DNA from: Pectobacterium sp013449375
Lineage (GTDB): Bacteria; Pseudomonadota; Gammaproteobacteria; Enterobacterales; Enterobacteriaceae
Length of the DNA: 64,000 bases
Strand: one strand, 5' to 3'
NCBI RefSeq assembly: GCF_048593165.1
Contig: NZ_CP184271.1
In this document: positions 16,002-25,208 of the stretch, piece by piece
How positions within the stretch are numbered: position 1 is the first letter of the stretch
Layout: each line of letters begins with the position of its first letter
Translations under genes and position numbers: made by a program
The notes under the pieces: model-generated
Databases searched by the model: none
What the model was told of the DNA's origin: nothing
What the model saw: only the letters and a program-made list of their open reading frames with translations

Positions 16002-16634
16002 CTACCGCCGAGAAAGCGCCAGGCGCGCAGCGAAGGCCAGAAAGACAACGCCCGTCGTTCGGTCCATCCATTTCACGACCGAGCCTCGACGCAGAAAACG
16101 CGACAGCGGGCGCGTCGCAGCAATAAGCGCACATGACCACAGGGTACAGAGAAAGACATGAATAAGAACAAGCAGATAAGTCCATAGCACAACAGAATGG
16201 CCTGCGGGAATAAACTGCGGCAAGAATGAAACGTAAAACACACCAATTTTCGGATTGAGCACATTCCCCAGAATACCACGGAGAAACCAGTTTTGGTGCT
16301 TCGATGCGTCTTCCGACGCCCCCATCACCAATTCGTTCCTCGGTTTTAGAACCATTTGCAATCCCAGCCAGCAGAGATACGCCGCACCACACCATTTCAG
16401 GATGTTATAGGCCATCTCCGATGCGGCAATCAGCGTACCCAAACCAAACGCCACCATCGCCCCCCAAGTCAAGCAACCTGCTTGAACACCAAACGCGGCA
16501 TGAAGGGCTTTCTTACTCCCTTCAACGGCTGCGGTGCGTAAAACTAATGCGGTATCTAGGCCCGGCGTCAGGGTCAACAGCGCCGCAGCGAATGTAAAAG
16601 CCATCAGCGATTCGGTCAGGGTCACGGTAATCAT
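16002..16634 (-). CDS. LysE/RhtB family translocator
   Basis: Inner-membrane exporter of about 210 aa in the LysE/RhtB family, whose members expel amino acids or their analogues. The start MITVTLTESLMAFTFAAALLTLTPGLDTALVLR contains the family's PGPD-like motif, here written TPGLDTALV. Five to six hydrophobic helices follow, with the typical NPKIGVFYVSFLPQFI central loop. The ATG at 16634 has GGAG upstream; an 18-codon extension upstream in frame lacks family similarity. The substrate is unknown. Confidence 0.88.
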   Translation of the reverse strand: MITVTLTESLMAFTFAAALLTLTPGLDTALVLRTAAVEGSKKALHAAFGVQAGCLTWGAMVAFGLGTLIAASEMAYNILKWCGAAYLCWLGLQMVLKPRNELVMGASEDASKHQNWFLRGILGNVLNPKIGVFYVSFLPQFIPAGHSVVLWTYLLVLIHVFLCTLWSCALIAATRPLSRFLRRGSVVKWMDRTTGVVFLAFAARLALSRR

Positions 16635-16730
16635 TACTCCAACAGGGAATACAAACGCCCTCTTTGGCGTTCCATGGAAACAACACAAAATTGAGAGTGG
16701 TATTCAGGTGAAATCAATCTTACTGAACGA

Positions 16731-16853
16731 CTACGGTAGCATGCGATGGAATCTTGCCATATCCAATAACGCCTTTTCAGCCATATCAAATAATGATAAA
16801 TCAACAACGGCATCAGATACGGCAATCAGCGTGTAGGGAGAAGTCACGGGCAT
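16731..16853 (-). CDS. Uncertain 40-codon open frame
   Basis: Small minus-strand frame between the LysE-type and SIP genes, starting MPVTSPYTLIAVSDAVVDLS and ending RFHRMLP. Its composition is protein-like (hydrophobic start, amphipathic second half), but I recognise no family and see no clear ribosome-binding sequence. It may be a gene remnant or chance. The 280-bp gap holds nothing else except the hairpin at 16884-16904. Confidence 0.2.
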   Translation of the reverse strand: MPVTSPYTLIAVSDAVVDLSLFDMAEKALLDMARFHRMLP

Positions 16854-16883
16854 GCTGATGAGGAGATAACAGAGAAATAAGCA

Positions 16884-16904
16884 CAGGAGGGGATTACCCT
16901 CCTG
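16884..16904 (-). terminator. Hairpin after the siderophore-interacting protein gene
   Basis: 8-bp stem CAGGAGGG/CCCTCCTG with a 5-nt loop, just past the stop of the minus-strand gene at 16915. On the minus strand it is followed by TGCTTATTTCTC; on the plus strand by ACGTTTTCTTTT. It may work in both directions. Confidence 0.55.
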
Positions 16905-16914
16905 ACGTTTTCTT

Positions 16915-17820
16915 TTAGCGATGGGACCAGTACGCCATAAAGTTGATCGTCTCTTTATCGAGGTGGCGTTCGTCGAGCAGATAACGACGCAACCGTTTGA
17001 TGGCAGAAGACTCGCCTGCCGCCCAGGCGTAAAACGGACAATGCGCCGTTGCCCGCTCCCACAGTAATTCGTCTTCCGGCGTTTCCTGTGCGATTTCATC
17101 ACTGTTGGTACAAGCGCTGGCGGGAAGCGTCACGTCCTGTTGCACCGCAGCCAGCAGGCGTTCACCCCATACGGTGCTACCCGTTTCCTCCCGTGGCAGC
17201 CAGTGAATCTGGGCAAACGGGAAATTGCCCGAGGTCACGCAGTCAGCCGATTTAGGCACTTCAAAAAAAGCCTGCACCGACGGCGGAGAAGGCTGACTCG
17301 CTAACTGTTCGAGAATCCCCATGGCCGCTGGCAGCGCCGTTTCATCCGCAATCAGCAGCACCTGCTCAACGCCCTCGTGTGGTGCCCACTCATAGCCGCC
17401 GCTATCGCCATCCGCTTCCGCATTGGGCGCGACAATCTGTAGCGTATCGCCCGGCTTAGCATGATTCGCCCAGCTTGAGGCCGGCCCAGTATCACCATGC
17501 AGCACAAAATCGATCGCCGCCTGCTGTGATTCACGTGAGACGGAGCGCAGCGTATAGGTACGTAAAATCGGGCGACGCTCGCGCGGTAGCGCCAGATAGT
17601 CCTGATACCAAGTATCGCTCACGGCCATCGGCGTCAGTTCCCCGCTTTCACTGGCGAACAGCAGCTTGATGCGCTGATCCGGCGCATCCCGTTTCATCTG
17701 GCGCACTTCCGACCCAGTGAACACACAGCGAACTAATGAAGGGGAGAGTAACGTCTTACTCTCTAAGCGTAAGTTGAACAACCGATAAGCTGAAGACGTT
17801 GTACGGGTAGCTAAAGACAT
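16915..17820 (-). CDS. Siderophore-interacting protein (ferric-siderophore reductase family)
   Basis: Cytoplasmic FAD/NAD(P)H-dependent reductase of the SIP family (ViuB/YqjH type), which releases iron from imported ferric siderophores by reduction. About 301 aa. The FAD-binding motif RTYTLR lies in the N-terminal barrel (near residue 105), and the C-terminal NAD(P)-binding half includes LLIADETALPAAMGIL and FYAWAAGESSAIKRLRRYL. I chose the ATG at 17820 because similarity starts near SLATRTTS; a start at 17877 (19 extra residues) is also open. A strong Fur-type box lies upstream at 17904-17922, so iron repression is expected. It is not next to a siderophore gene cluster in this window. Confidence 0.92.
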   Translation of the reverse strand: MSLATRTTSSAYRLFNLRLESKTLLSPSLVRCVFTGSEVRQMKRDAPDQRIKLLFASESGELTPMAVSDTWYQDYLALPRERRPILRTYTLRSVSRESQQAAIDFVLHGDTGPASSWANHAKPGDTLQIVAPNAEADGDSGGYEWAPHEGVEQVLLIADETALPAAMGILEQLASQPSPPSVQAFFEVPKSADCVTSGNFPFAQIHWLPREETGSTVWGERLLAAVQQDVTLPASACTNSDEIAQETPEDELLWERATAHCPFYAWAAGESSAIKRLRRYLLDERHLDKETINFMAYWSHR

Positions 17821-17903
17821 AGTGAGAAAACCAGTATGTTTTGTAAGGGAAAAGTCATTAATCGGGATAAAACCCATTCACCGCAACTTACCATAAACAA
17901 AAC

Positions 17904-17922
17904 ACTAACGATAATCATTATC
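17904..17922. promoter_or_regulatory. Fur-type box upstream of the SIP gene
   Basis: ACTAACGATAATCATTATC matches the 19-bp Fur consensus at 16 positions and includes the perfect palindrome GATAATCATTATC. It sits about 80-100 bp before the chosen SIP start, or about 30 bp before the alternative start. Confidence 0.85.
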
Positions 17923-17979
17923 ACCATTCGGATAGATGATTATTCGGCATGCTGTCGTAATGCCCCGCCAGGAGCCCAG

Positions 17980-18825
17980 TTAGGACGCCATCCATTCCTC
18001 AAAAGCCATTTTCCATTCTGGATGCCAACGGGATAGCGCAGGGCGATTGTTGAGAATATCCTGAGAAGCCCAGGCAATACGTTTTTTATCCATCGCCGTT
18101 GTAACTTCATTATCTGGGCAAATGATATAAAAATCCCCCTGACGAAAATGCTCGATAAAATAATCGATGACCTGATTCGCACTCCAGGCAGCAGAGGGTT
18201 GAGAGTCTGTGGTTTCATCCATGCCAGGGAAATTCATCGGCGTCCATGTATATCCCGGCACCAGCAAGTGAGCCGTCACTTTTCCACCGACATGATTACG
18301 CAGTTCATGCGCTAGTTGTTCAGTCAGGACTTTAACTCCGGCTTTAGCAACGCTGTAGGCGGCGTTACCCGGTGGGGTGGTAATACCTTCTTTTGATCCC
18401 AGGTTCACAATCGCGCTCCTTCCCTCTTGCGCCATCATGCTGGGTACGAAGAGATGCTGCATCGTGATGATAGAAAAAAGATTCGCATTGAGTTGAAGCA
18501 ACCAGTCGCAAGGCTTGCCCCATGGGCTCGCCCCCTCTTTGATCGCCGCGTTATTCATCAAGAGCGCCACCTCACCGAATTGGGCAAAGGTGCGTTCCTG
18601 TAAGCGTTTTAGATCGTTTTCAACCGTAACATCACCCAGCACGCAAATAGCGTCAACGTCAGAACCAAGAGAAGTAGCCAGCGCTCTCAGCCCTTCTGCA
18701 TCACGATCAAACAAGCTCAGTCGCATACCTTCAGCCGCTAAGCGGCGCGCCGCCGCTGCTCCCAAGCCTTTAGCTGCACCGGTAATCACAGCGGTACGCC
18801 CCTTTGCAATAATCGTATCGTTCAT
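17980..18825 (-). CDS. SDR family oxidoreductase
   Basis: Short-chain dehydrogenase/reductase of about 281 aa, NAD(P)-dependent. The cofactor motif TGAAKGLG is at residues 15-22, NNAA near 90, the catalytic Ser region is VNLGSKEG, and the catalytic pair is YSVAK (about residues 156-160). A C-terminal extension after GYTWTPMNF is longer than in minimal SDRs and ends WKMAFEEWMAS. The ATG at 18825 lies seven bases after AGAGG, a better spacing than the ATG at 18831. The substrate is unknown. Downstream neighbour of a metallophosphoesterase gene on the same strand, 36 bp away. Confidence 0.9.
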   Translation of the reverse strand: MNDTIIAKGRTAVITGAAKGLGAAAARRLAAEGMRLSLFDRDAEGLRALATSLGSDVDAICVLGDVTVENDLKRLQERTFAQFGEVALLMNNAAIKEGASPWGKPCDWLLQLNANLFSIITMQHLFVPSMMAQEGRSAIVNLGSKEGITTPPGNAAYSVAKAGVKVLTEQLAHELRNHVGGKVTAHLLVPGYTWTPMNFPGMDETTDSQPSAAWSANQVIDYFIEHFRQGDFYIICPDNEVTTAMDKKRIAWASQDILNNRPALSRWHPEWKMAFEEWMAS

Positions 18826-18861
18826 ATTCATTCCTCTTTCATACAGAACAAGCCGTACTGC

Positions 18862-19974
18862 TTATCCTTTGTTTAAGACGATATGCGTAATCTCGGCAGG
18901 CCGGCCTAATCGAATGGGAAAACCATTCCATAAACCCGCCCCGTTACTGACGTAAAGATTCATCTCCCCCACTCGGTATAGACCAGAGATAAAACCGTTA
19001 TTAGCGAGCTTGATTGCAATATCCAGCCCTCGAATCATCCCACCATGCGTATGCCCCGACAGTTGAAGACTAACGCCATGATGTGAATTAACCCGCGCAT
19101 TGCCAGGCCGATGGTCAAGAAGAATAATCGTGTCACTGGGCTGAGTCCCCTCTAATGCTCGTGCGATATCCGGCCCCATTTCACCCTCTTTTATCGCGGC
19201 TTCGTCGGTCACACCCGCTAACACCAGAGACTGACCGTCTTTTTCAATACGAATATGTGTATTCAGCAAAAATGGGATGTTCAGTGACTCCCAGACACGC
19301 AACCACGACCGATAATTAAAATAGTATTCATGGTTTCCTGTAATCGCATAGACGCCATCGCGCGCGCGGAGAGCACGTAAAGGTTCCACATCGGCATAAC
19401 GTTGGGAAACATGCCCATCGAACATATCCCCAGTGAGTACCATCAGGTCTGGCTGAAGTGCATTTGCCTTGTTAACAACTTGCTCAACCCACTCTCTGGG
19501 ATGAAGTCGACTGGAGTGAATATCCGCGAGTTGGACGATACGAGTGCCATCAAATGCTGACGGTAAATTGGGAATAGCGATCGTTACCGTACGAACATTA
19601 GGCACTCTGATTGCCTGTATCACGCCAAAGGCCGACACACCAAGAGCCAATATCAGAAGAGGCATTACTGAGAGAAGAAAGGGGATTTGACAACGAAAAA
19701 GCAATCTGGCGAGTAATGCTGCAACATCCCGCAATAGCAAAAGGCAGGCAAAGAGCACGGCAGAAACAAATAGCCATCCTTGCGCAATCATGACAGGACG
19801 CTGCCACTCAGGAGAAAACATATTTCCGTAGACCAGACGGCTAATTAGGTGAAATTCACAAGCAAGGATAATTAAAGCAACGAAACCGATCTTGTACGCA
19901 AGAGGAAGCGTTAACCGCCGAATAAAAAAGAGTGAGACATAAAGCGCAGGTGCAAGCGTCCACAGATGAAACAT
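18862..19974 (-). CDS. Membrane-anchored metallophosphoesterase (YaeI/YkuE type)
   Basis: Calcineurin-like phosphoesterase of 370 aa with an N-terminal membrane region. About four hydrophobic helices occupy residues 1-125, and the catalytic domain follows. All five metal-binding motifs are visible: LADIHSS, TGDMFD, GNHEYY, a histidine in LLDHRPGN, and GHTHGG. Related enzymes (YkuE, YaeI) have phosphatase or lipid-A/UDP-sugar hydrolase-like activity, but substrates vary and none can be assigned here. Start ATG with GGAG seven bases upstream. Probably co-transcribed with the SDR gene, and divergent from the LysR regulator at 20138. Confidence 0.9.
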   Translation of the reverse strand: MFHLWTLAPALYVSLFFIRRLTLPLAYKIGFVALIILACEFHLISRLVYGNMFSPEWQRPVMIAQGWLFVSAVLFACLLLLRDVAALLARLLFRCQIPFLLSVMPLLILALGVSAFGVIQAIRVPNVRTVTIAIPNLPSAFDGTRIVQLADIHSSRLHPREWVEQVVNKANALQPDLMVLTGDMFDGHVSQRYADVEPLRALRARDGVYAITGNHEYYFNYRSWLRVWESLNIPFLLNTHIRIEKDGQSLVLAGVTDEAAIKEGEMGPDIARALEGTQPSDTIILLDHRPGNARVNSHHGVSLQLSGHTHGGMIRGLDIAIKLANNGFISGLYRVGEMNLYVSNGAGLWNGFPIRLGRPAEITHIVLNKG

Positions 19975-20137
19975 ACTTCTGCTCCAAAAACATAACGGTA
20001 GCCTGCATATTTTTCACTTAGTGTTAACGTCTTCAGGCTATTATTGAATAAAATTAAACTTACCATCTCATAAACCCAATAATATTTAGATTTACTTGAT
20101 GCTACAGTGAATTTGCTTCAACAAATAAGGGAATGCT

Positions 20138-21058
20138 ATGCCCGTCAGACCCACTACGCGGCTTACACGCAGCGACCTTGCCGATCTCAATGCGTTCAGA
20201 GCCGTAGAACGCGCCCGCAGCTTTACTCAAGCCGCAGTTGATTTGGGGATCACGACATCGGCACTCAGCCATTCTGTACGTAATCTGGAAACACGATTGG
20301 GTGTACGCCTACTAAATAGAACCAGTCGCACAGTTTCCCCTACTGATGCAGGAGCCGTTTTAGCCAAAAAGCTAAACATCGGTTTTGCTGAGATAAGCAG
20401 TGCGCTTGATGAAATTAACGCGCTCCGTGATCGGCCCGCTGGGCGCATTCGCCTCAACGTACTGAGTGACGGAGCAAGGCTGATTGTCGGCCCACTTCTT
20501 CCCGAATTTCTCAAGCGCTACCCAGAAGTTGAAGTGGATGTCACCGTTGACGACCGTATGGTCGACATTGTGGCAGCTGGCTTTGACGCTGGAATTCGTT
20601 ATGGCGGCACAATCCCTGAAGATTTCGTTGCCATCAAATTGGGTCAGGAGCTGAAGTGGGTAGCCGTTGCCTCACCACGCTATCTTTATCATCACCCAGA
20701 ACCGATGATGCCAGAAGATCTGCTGTCACACTCGTGCATCCAAATCAGAACTGGACAGGGCGTGATTTATAAATGGGAATTTCGTAACGGAGATCGCTAC
20801 CGCGAGATTGATGTCCCTGGGCAAGTCTGCGTTGGTGAAACCATTATGGGGATTGAACTGGCTCTTGCAGGCGCAGGAATAACTTATTGCCTCGAAAAAC
20901 GTGTAGAAAATTATCTCCGAAGTGGCGAACTTCGCGTCGTCTTACCTGACTGGTCTCCAGTCGAGCCTGCTATGTATTTATACTACTCAGGATACCGCAC
21001 CGTACCACAAGGATTACGTGAACTGATTGAAGTACTTCGGGAAGGAATGAACACGTAA
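20138..21058 (+). CDS. LysR family transcriptional regulator
   Basis: 306-aa LysR-type regulator with an N-terminal winged helix (LADLNAFRAVERARSFTQAAVDLGITTSALSHSVRNLETRLG, residues about 13-55) and a C-terminal effector-binding domain of the CrgA-like group. It is divergent from the metallophosphoesterase-SDR pair (163 bp between starts) and upstream of an MFS exporter. By the usual LysR arrangement, it may control one or both. The effector is unknown. A ribosome-binding sequence AAGGGA precedes the ATG. Confidence 0.93.
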   Translation: MPVRPTTRLTRSDLADLNAFRAVERARSFTQAAVDLGITTSALSHSVRNLETRLGVRLLNRTSRTVSPTDAGAVLAKKLNIGFAEISSALDEINALRDRPAGRIRLNVLSDGARLIVGPLLPEFLKRYPEVEVDVTVDDRMVDIVAAGFDAGIRYGGTIPEDFVAIKLGQELKWVAVASPRYLYHHPEPMMPEDLLSHSCIQIRTGQGVIYKWEFRNGDRYREIDVPGQVCVGETIMGIELALAGAGITYCLEKRVENYLRSGELRVVLPDWSPVEPAMYLYYSGYRTVPQGLRELIEVLREGMNT

Positions 21059-21310
21059 AAATACCGTCAATCTGAAAATAGGCTATTTATCAGCAAGTAC
21101 GTTGAGAATTATTCAATAAAACATCCAATGCCGCTAAACAATGCCACCGAATTTATCGGTTAGAGTCTCTCGGCCTTCAACTATCCCACCGCTTTACCGC
21201 CAAACTTGGCAAAGCGAAGGGGGATAGTGCCAACCAGATTCAGTTGAAAGACGATCGTTCCAGTCAGGTACCATCGCCTTTCTGCTGATTGCCAGAAATT
21301 GAGATGTTAA

Positions 21311-22549
21311 ATGCCGAATTCAACAACCCACCCCACGCTGAATTTTAATGAACACACTGAGGGAGAGAACAAAGAGAGGATCTGTCCTCCTTACGGGCTT
21401 TTTCCTGCCATGCTTGCCCTTGGCGCTGGCGGCCTCTTTATAGGAACCGGTGAGTTTGCACCGATGAGCCTGCTTCCAGAACTGGCAGCGGGAACCGATG
21501 TATCCATCCCTGCCGCAGGTGCCTATATCAGCACTTATGCCATCGGCGTTGTCGTCGGTGCACCAGCTCTCGCGATTCTCGCCGCACGCTGGCCCCGAAA
21601 AAAACTACTGATCGCGTTATTGATCATCGCGCTATGTGGGTACGCTTTCAGCGCAATGGCGTGGGGTTATTCTTCTCTTCTTGCTGCCCGTTTTATCTCT
21701 GGTATTCCACACGGCGCCTGGTACGGCGTGGCTGCACTCGTCGCAGCCTCAATGTCGCCGCCACATAAACAAGCTCGCTATATCGGCTATGTTATGCTCG
21801 GACTGGCTGTTGCAAACGTCTTGGGTGTTCCGATTGCCACCTGGATTGGTCATGAACTTGGCTGGAGAATGTCATTCACAACGGTGGCATTAGGGATTGT
21901 CATCACCGGCCTCATGGTTGCTCTCTTTGTGCCCTTCGTCCCAGCAGATAAAGATGCCTCACCACTTAAAGAACTCAGCGCATTACGCAATCCCCAAGTG
22001 ATGATGACGTTTGCTGTGGCCTCTGTCAGTTTCGCTGGCATACTTGCCGTTTATAGCTTCATCACACCAATCTTGACCGAAATAAGTGGATTCACACTCT
22101 CTGCCACTCCATGGATCCTGGCGCTTTGGGGATTCGGCATGGTGACAGGCAATATCATCGGCAGTTGGCTGGCGGATAAAGCACTCATTTCTTCACTCTA
22201 TGGCATGCTGCTCTGGAATGTTGTTTTTCTTGTGTTATTCACCATATTTGCTGAATGGAAAACGGCCACGCTCACCACTTTTTTCCTACTGGGAAACGGT
22301 TGTGCGCTCGTGCCTGCGCTTCAATCCCATATGATGAATATCGCGGGTGAAGCCAGAACGCTAGCTTCATCGCTCACTCACAGCGCCTTCAATATTTCCA
22401 ATGCGCTGGGCGCGGCCTTCGGCGCAATGGCAGTCGCCGCGAGTGGTTCATGGTTATCAGCGGGCTGGGTCGGGGGACTTTTCTCTTTGTTAGCCCTGAT
22501 TCTCATGTATTTCTCGCTTCGCTTTGCTGGCAAGAATGATTCTGACTAA
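21311..22549 (+). CDS. MFS transporter, drug/sugar efflux type
   Basis: 412-aa major facilitator of the DHA1/AraJ-like group with 12 predicted helices. A 28-residue hydrophilic N-terminus precedes the first helix (LFPAMLALGAGGLFIGTGEFAPMSLLPELA). The A-like loop motif is AARWPRKKLL between helices 2 and 3. Such proteins export sugars, arabinose analogues or drugs by proton antiport; the substrate here is unknown. It lies 252 bp after the LysR gene on the same strand and converges on gor through a shared terminator. The gap 21059-21310 holds a 41-codon minus-strand frame (see findings) but nothing I can name. Confidence 0.92.
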   Translation: MPNSTTHPTLNFNEHTEGENKERICPPYGLFPAMLALGAGGLFIGTGEFAPMSLLPELAAGTDVSIPAAGAYISTYAIGVVVGAPALAILAARWPRKKLLIALLIIALCGYAFSAMAWGYSSLLAARFISGIPHGAWYGVAALVAASMSPPHKQARYIGYVMLGLAVANVLGVPIATWIGHELGWRMSFTTVALGIVITGLMVALFVPFVPADKDASPLKELSALRNPQVMMTFAVASVSFAGILAVYSFITPILTEISGFTLSATPWILALWGFGMVTGNIIGSWLADKALISSLYGMLLWNVVFLVLFTIFAEWKTATLTTFFLLGNGCALVPALQSHMMNIAGEARTLASSLTHSAFNISNALGAAFGAMAVAASGSWLSAGWVGGLFSLLALILMYFSLRFAGKNDSD

Positions 22550-22593
22550 ACCGGTAAGTACGGTTAAAAATGGAAAGTGTCGCTTTCAAACAA

Positions 22594-22623
22594 AAAGGCC
22601 AGGGCATTATTGTCCTGGCCTTT
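22594..22623. terminator. Bidirectional terminator between MFS gene and gor
   Basis: 10-bp stem AAAGGCCAGG/CCTGGCCTTT with a 10-nt loop, flanked by A-rich sequence on the left and T-rich on the right. It serves the convergent MFS (plus) and gor (minus) genes. Confidence 0.85.
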
Positions 22624-22666
22624 ATCGTTGAATCAACAAGCTATAGATCGCACCGCTTTTAGACCA

Positions 22667-24019
22667 TCACCGCATCGTAACAAACTCTTCCGACGCCGTC
22701 GGGTGGATGGCGACGGTGTTGTCGAAGTCTTTCTTGGTCGCGCCCATTTTGACGGCGACCGCGAAGCCTTGCAGCATTTCGTCCATACCAAAACCAATGC
22801 CGTGGATGCCGACGATTTTTTCCTCTTTACCCACACAAACCAGCTTCATGCGGCACGGCTGGCGGTGCTGGGTGACGGCGGTGTACATCGCGGTGAAGGC
22901 AGATTTATAGACTTTCACCTGATCGTCGCCGTACTGCTCACGCGCCTGCGGCTCGGTCAACCCGACCGTGCCAATCGGTGGGTGGCTGAAGACAACGGTC
23001 GGGATATTGCTGTAATCCAGATGCTCGTCCGGCTTGTTATTAAACAGACGTTCGGACAAACGACGCCCTGCGGCGACAGCAACCGGCGTTAGCTCGACGG
23101 CACCGGTGTTATCACCTACGGCATAAATGCCAGGAATGTTGGTGTTCTGGAATTTATCTACGTTGATGTAGCCTTTGTCGTTCAGTTCCACGCCCGTGAC
23201 GCTCAGGTTCAGGTTATCCGTCGCGGGTTCACGACCAATCGCCCAAATCAGGCAGTCGACGGTGTGTGACTGACCGTTTTCCAGCTCCAGCGTCAGGCTG
23301 CCATCAGCATTCTTCACAATCGCTTTCGGGATCGATTCGGTATGCAGCGTCGGCCCTTCGGTGTTCATCACTTCCACCAGCGTATCGACAATCAGCGGAT
23401 CAAAGCTGCGCAACGGTGCGTGTTTACGCACAAACAGGTGGGTTTCAGAGCCCAGCCCGTTCAGTACCCCAGCAATCTCCACCGCGATATAGCCTGCACC
23501 AACAATCGCAGTACGCTTCGGCAGCGCATCCAGCTCAAAGAAGCCGTCGGAATCGATACCGTACTCCGCACCGGGAATAGCAGGGTGAACCGGACGACCG
23601 CCCGTCGCGATCAGGATATGGTCAGCCGTAATTTTTTCGCCATTCACTTCCACCGTGTGCGCATCGACAAAGCGGGCAAAACCGTGGATGACATCGACCT
23701 TATTCTTACCCAGTACGTTGTCGTAGGACTGGTGGATGCGATCGATGTAGGCGCTACGGTTCTTAACCAGCGTGCCCCAGTTAAACTGGTTTACCGTGGT
23801 ATCGAATCCGTAATCCGGCCCGTACTGATGGATCGCTTCGGCAATCTGCGCCGCATGCCACATCACTTTCTTCGGCACGCAGCCGACGTTGACGCAGGTG
23901 CCGCCCAGATATTTTGCTTCGATCAACGCACATTTTTGTCCATACATCGCCGCGCGGTTGATAGACGCGATACCGCCGCTGCCGCCGCCAATAGCAAGGT
24001 AGTCATAGTGTTTGGTCAT
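22667..24019 (-). CDS. gor: Glutathione-disulfide reductase
   Basis: Cytosolic flavoenzyme that keeps glutathione reduced using NADPH. 450 aa, nearly colinear with E. coli Gor. The FAD motif GGGSGGIASINRAA is at the N-terminus, and the redox-active disulfide lies in GGTCVNVGCVPKK. The NADPH-binding fold has VGAGYIAVEIAGVLNGLG, and the C-terminal His-Glu region is GIGFGMDEMLQGFAVAVKMGATKKDFDNTVAIHPTASEE. The start MTKHYDYLAIGG at 24019 matches E. coli; an ATG four codons upstream is also possible. Downstream of rlmJ on the same strand, 128 bp away, as in E. coli. Confidence 0.98.
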   Translation of the reverse strand: MTKHYDYLAIGGGSGGIASINRAAMYGQKCALIEAKYLGGTCVNVGCVPKKVMWHAAQIAEAIHQYGPDYGFDTTVNQFNWGTLVKNRSAYIDRIHQSYDNVLGKNKVDVIHGFARFVDAHTVEVNGEKITADHILIATGGRPVHPAIPGAEYGIDSDGFFELDALPKRTAIVGAGYIAVEIAGVLNGLGSETHLFVRKHAPLRSFDPLIVDTLVEVMNTEGPTLHTESIPKAIVKNADGSLTLELENGQSHTVDCLIWAIGREPATDNLNLSVTGVELNDKGYINVDKFQNTNIPGIYAVGDNTGAVELTPVAVAAGRRLSERLFNNKPDEHLDYSNIPTVVFSHPPIGTVGLTEPQAREQYGDDQVKVYKSAFTAMYTAVTQHRQPCRMKLVCVGKEEKIVGIHGIGFGMDEMLQGFAVAVKMGATKKDFDNTVAIHPTASEEFVTMR

Positions 24020-24147
24020 CAGTGTATCCATGCTTAAGTGAATAAAATTTGCCTAGAGTGTAACGCCAGAGCCATACGCCGAATAAAGGTTATGCCTATG
24101 GTTGCGATAGGAAAAATCGACCGCATCGCTCACCGCAGCCGCGCGCA

Positions 24148-24990
24148 TTACTCCGGTACGATTTGCTCCACCAGCGTATGGCCGGTGCCTTCCGGTACCA
24201 GCACGCTATGCAGCCACGGCAGCACGCTCTTCATCTGCGCTGCCAGCTTCCACGGCGGGTTGATCACAATCATGCCGGACGCTGTCATGCCGTAGCGATC
24301 GCTGTCCGGCAGCACCGCCAGCTCAATTTGCAGAATGTTGCGAATGCCGGTGGCTTCCAGCTCTTTCAGCAGACGTTTGATGTGCTGGCGCAGCACCACT
24401 GGATACCACAGCGCAAACACGCCGGTGGCAAAACGTTTATGCCCTTCCTGAATGCCTTTCACCACCGCCTGATAGTCCGTTTTCAACTCATACGGTGGGT
24501 CGATCAGCATGAAACCGCGGCGGGAAAGCGGCGGCAACTGGGATTTCAACTGCTGGTAGCCATCATCACGCAGCACTTTGGCGCGCGAATCTTTCTGAAA
24601 TTCATTACGCAGCAATGGGAAATCGCTAGGGTGCAGTTCGGTCAGATGAAGTTTGTCCTGCTCACGCAGCAGCTGACGCGCAATCAGCGGGGAACCGGGG
24701 TAATAGCGCAACTGGCCGTTATGGTTATAGGTGCGCACCGCCTGCATGTAAGGTTCGAGTTCAGCCGGAATGTCGTCACGCTGCCAGATTTTCGCGATAC
24801 CATCCAGATACTCACCTGTGCGCTCGGCATGTTCGCCGCTGAGCTGATAGCGTCCCGCTCCCGCGTGAGTATCCAGATACAGGAAAGGTTTCTCTTTCTC
24901 TTTCAGGGCGGTGATGATCAGGCTCTGAACAGTGTGTTTCAGCACGTCGGCGTGATTGCCGGCATGGAAACTGTGGCGGTAACTTAGCAT
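24148..24990 (-). CDS. rlmJ: 23S rRNA (adenine(2030)-N6)-methyltransferase
   Basis: SAM-dependent enzyme that methylates A2030 of 23S rRNA. 280 aa, as in E. coli. It begins MLSYRHSFHAGNHADVLKH, has the small inserted subdomain with YYPGSPLIARQLLR, and carries the N6-adenine methyltransferase catalytic motif DPPYE (in GFMLIDPPYELK). The C-terminus TASGMIVINPPWKLAAQM is family-typical. It is the last backbone gene before the accessory block that starts at 25209. Confidence 0.97.
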   Translation of the reverse strand: MLSYRHSFHAGNHADVLKHTVQSLIITALKEKEKPFLYLDTHAGAGRYQLSGEHAERTGEYLDGIAKIWQRDDIPAELEPYMQAVRTYNHNGQLRYYPGSPLIARQLLREQDKLHLTELHPSDFPLLRNEFQKDSRAKVLRDDGYQQLKSQLPPLSRRGFMLIDPPYELKTDYQAVVKGIQEGHKRFATGVFALWYPVVLRQHIKRLLKELEATGIRNILQIELAVLPDSDRYGMTASGMIVINPPWKLAAQMKSVLPWLHSVLVPEGTGHTLVEQIVPE

Positions 24991-25208
24991 GCTTGCTTTC
25001 CGGTGAAGTTTTCATAAATAACGTCGATTAGCTGACAGTATAACCGCCTGCGGCGGAAAATATCCCACCAAACGCTTCTCCCTGCGAACCGCCCCGCAAG
25101 CCCGCCATTTTTATCGTATTAAATCAGTGAATTGTGAAACATGGCCGTTTTTCATTCGATTGAAAGCTACCGATATTCAGAGACATAAAGTACGATCGCA
25201 GGCTAACC

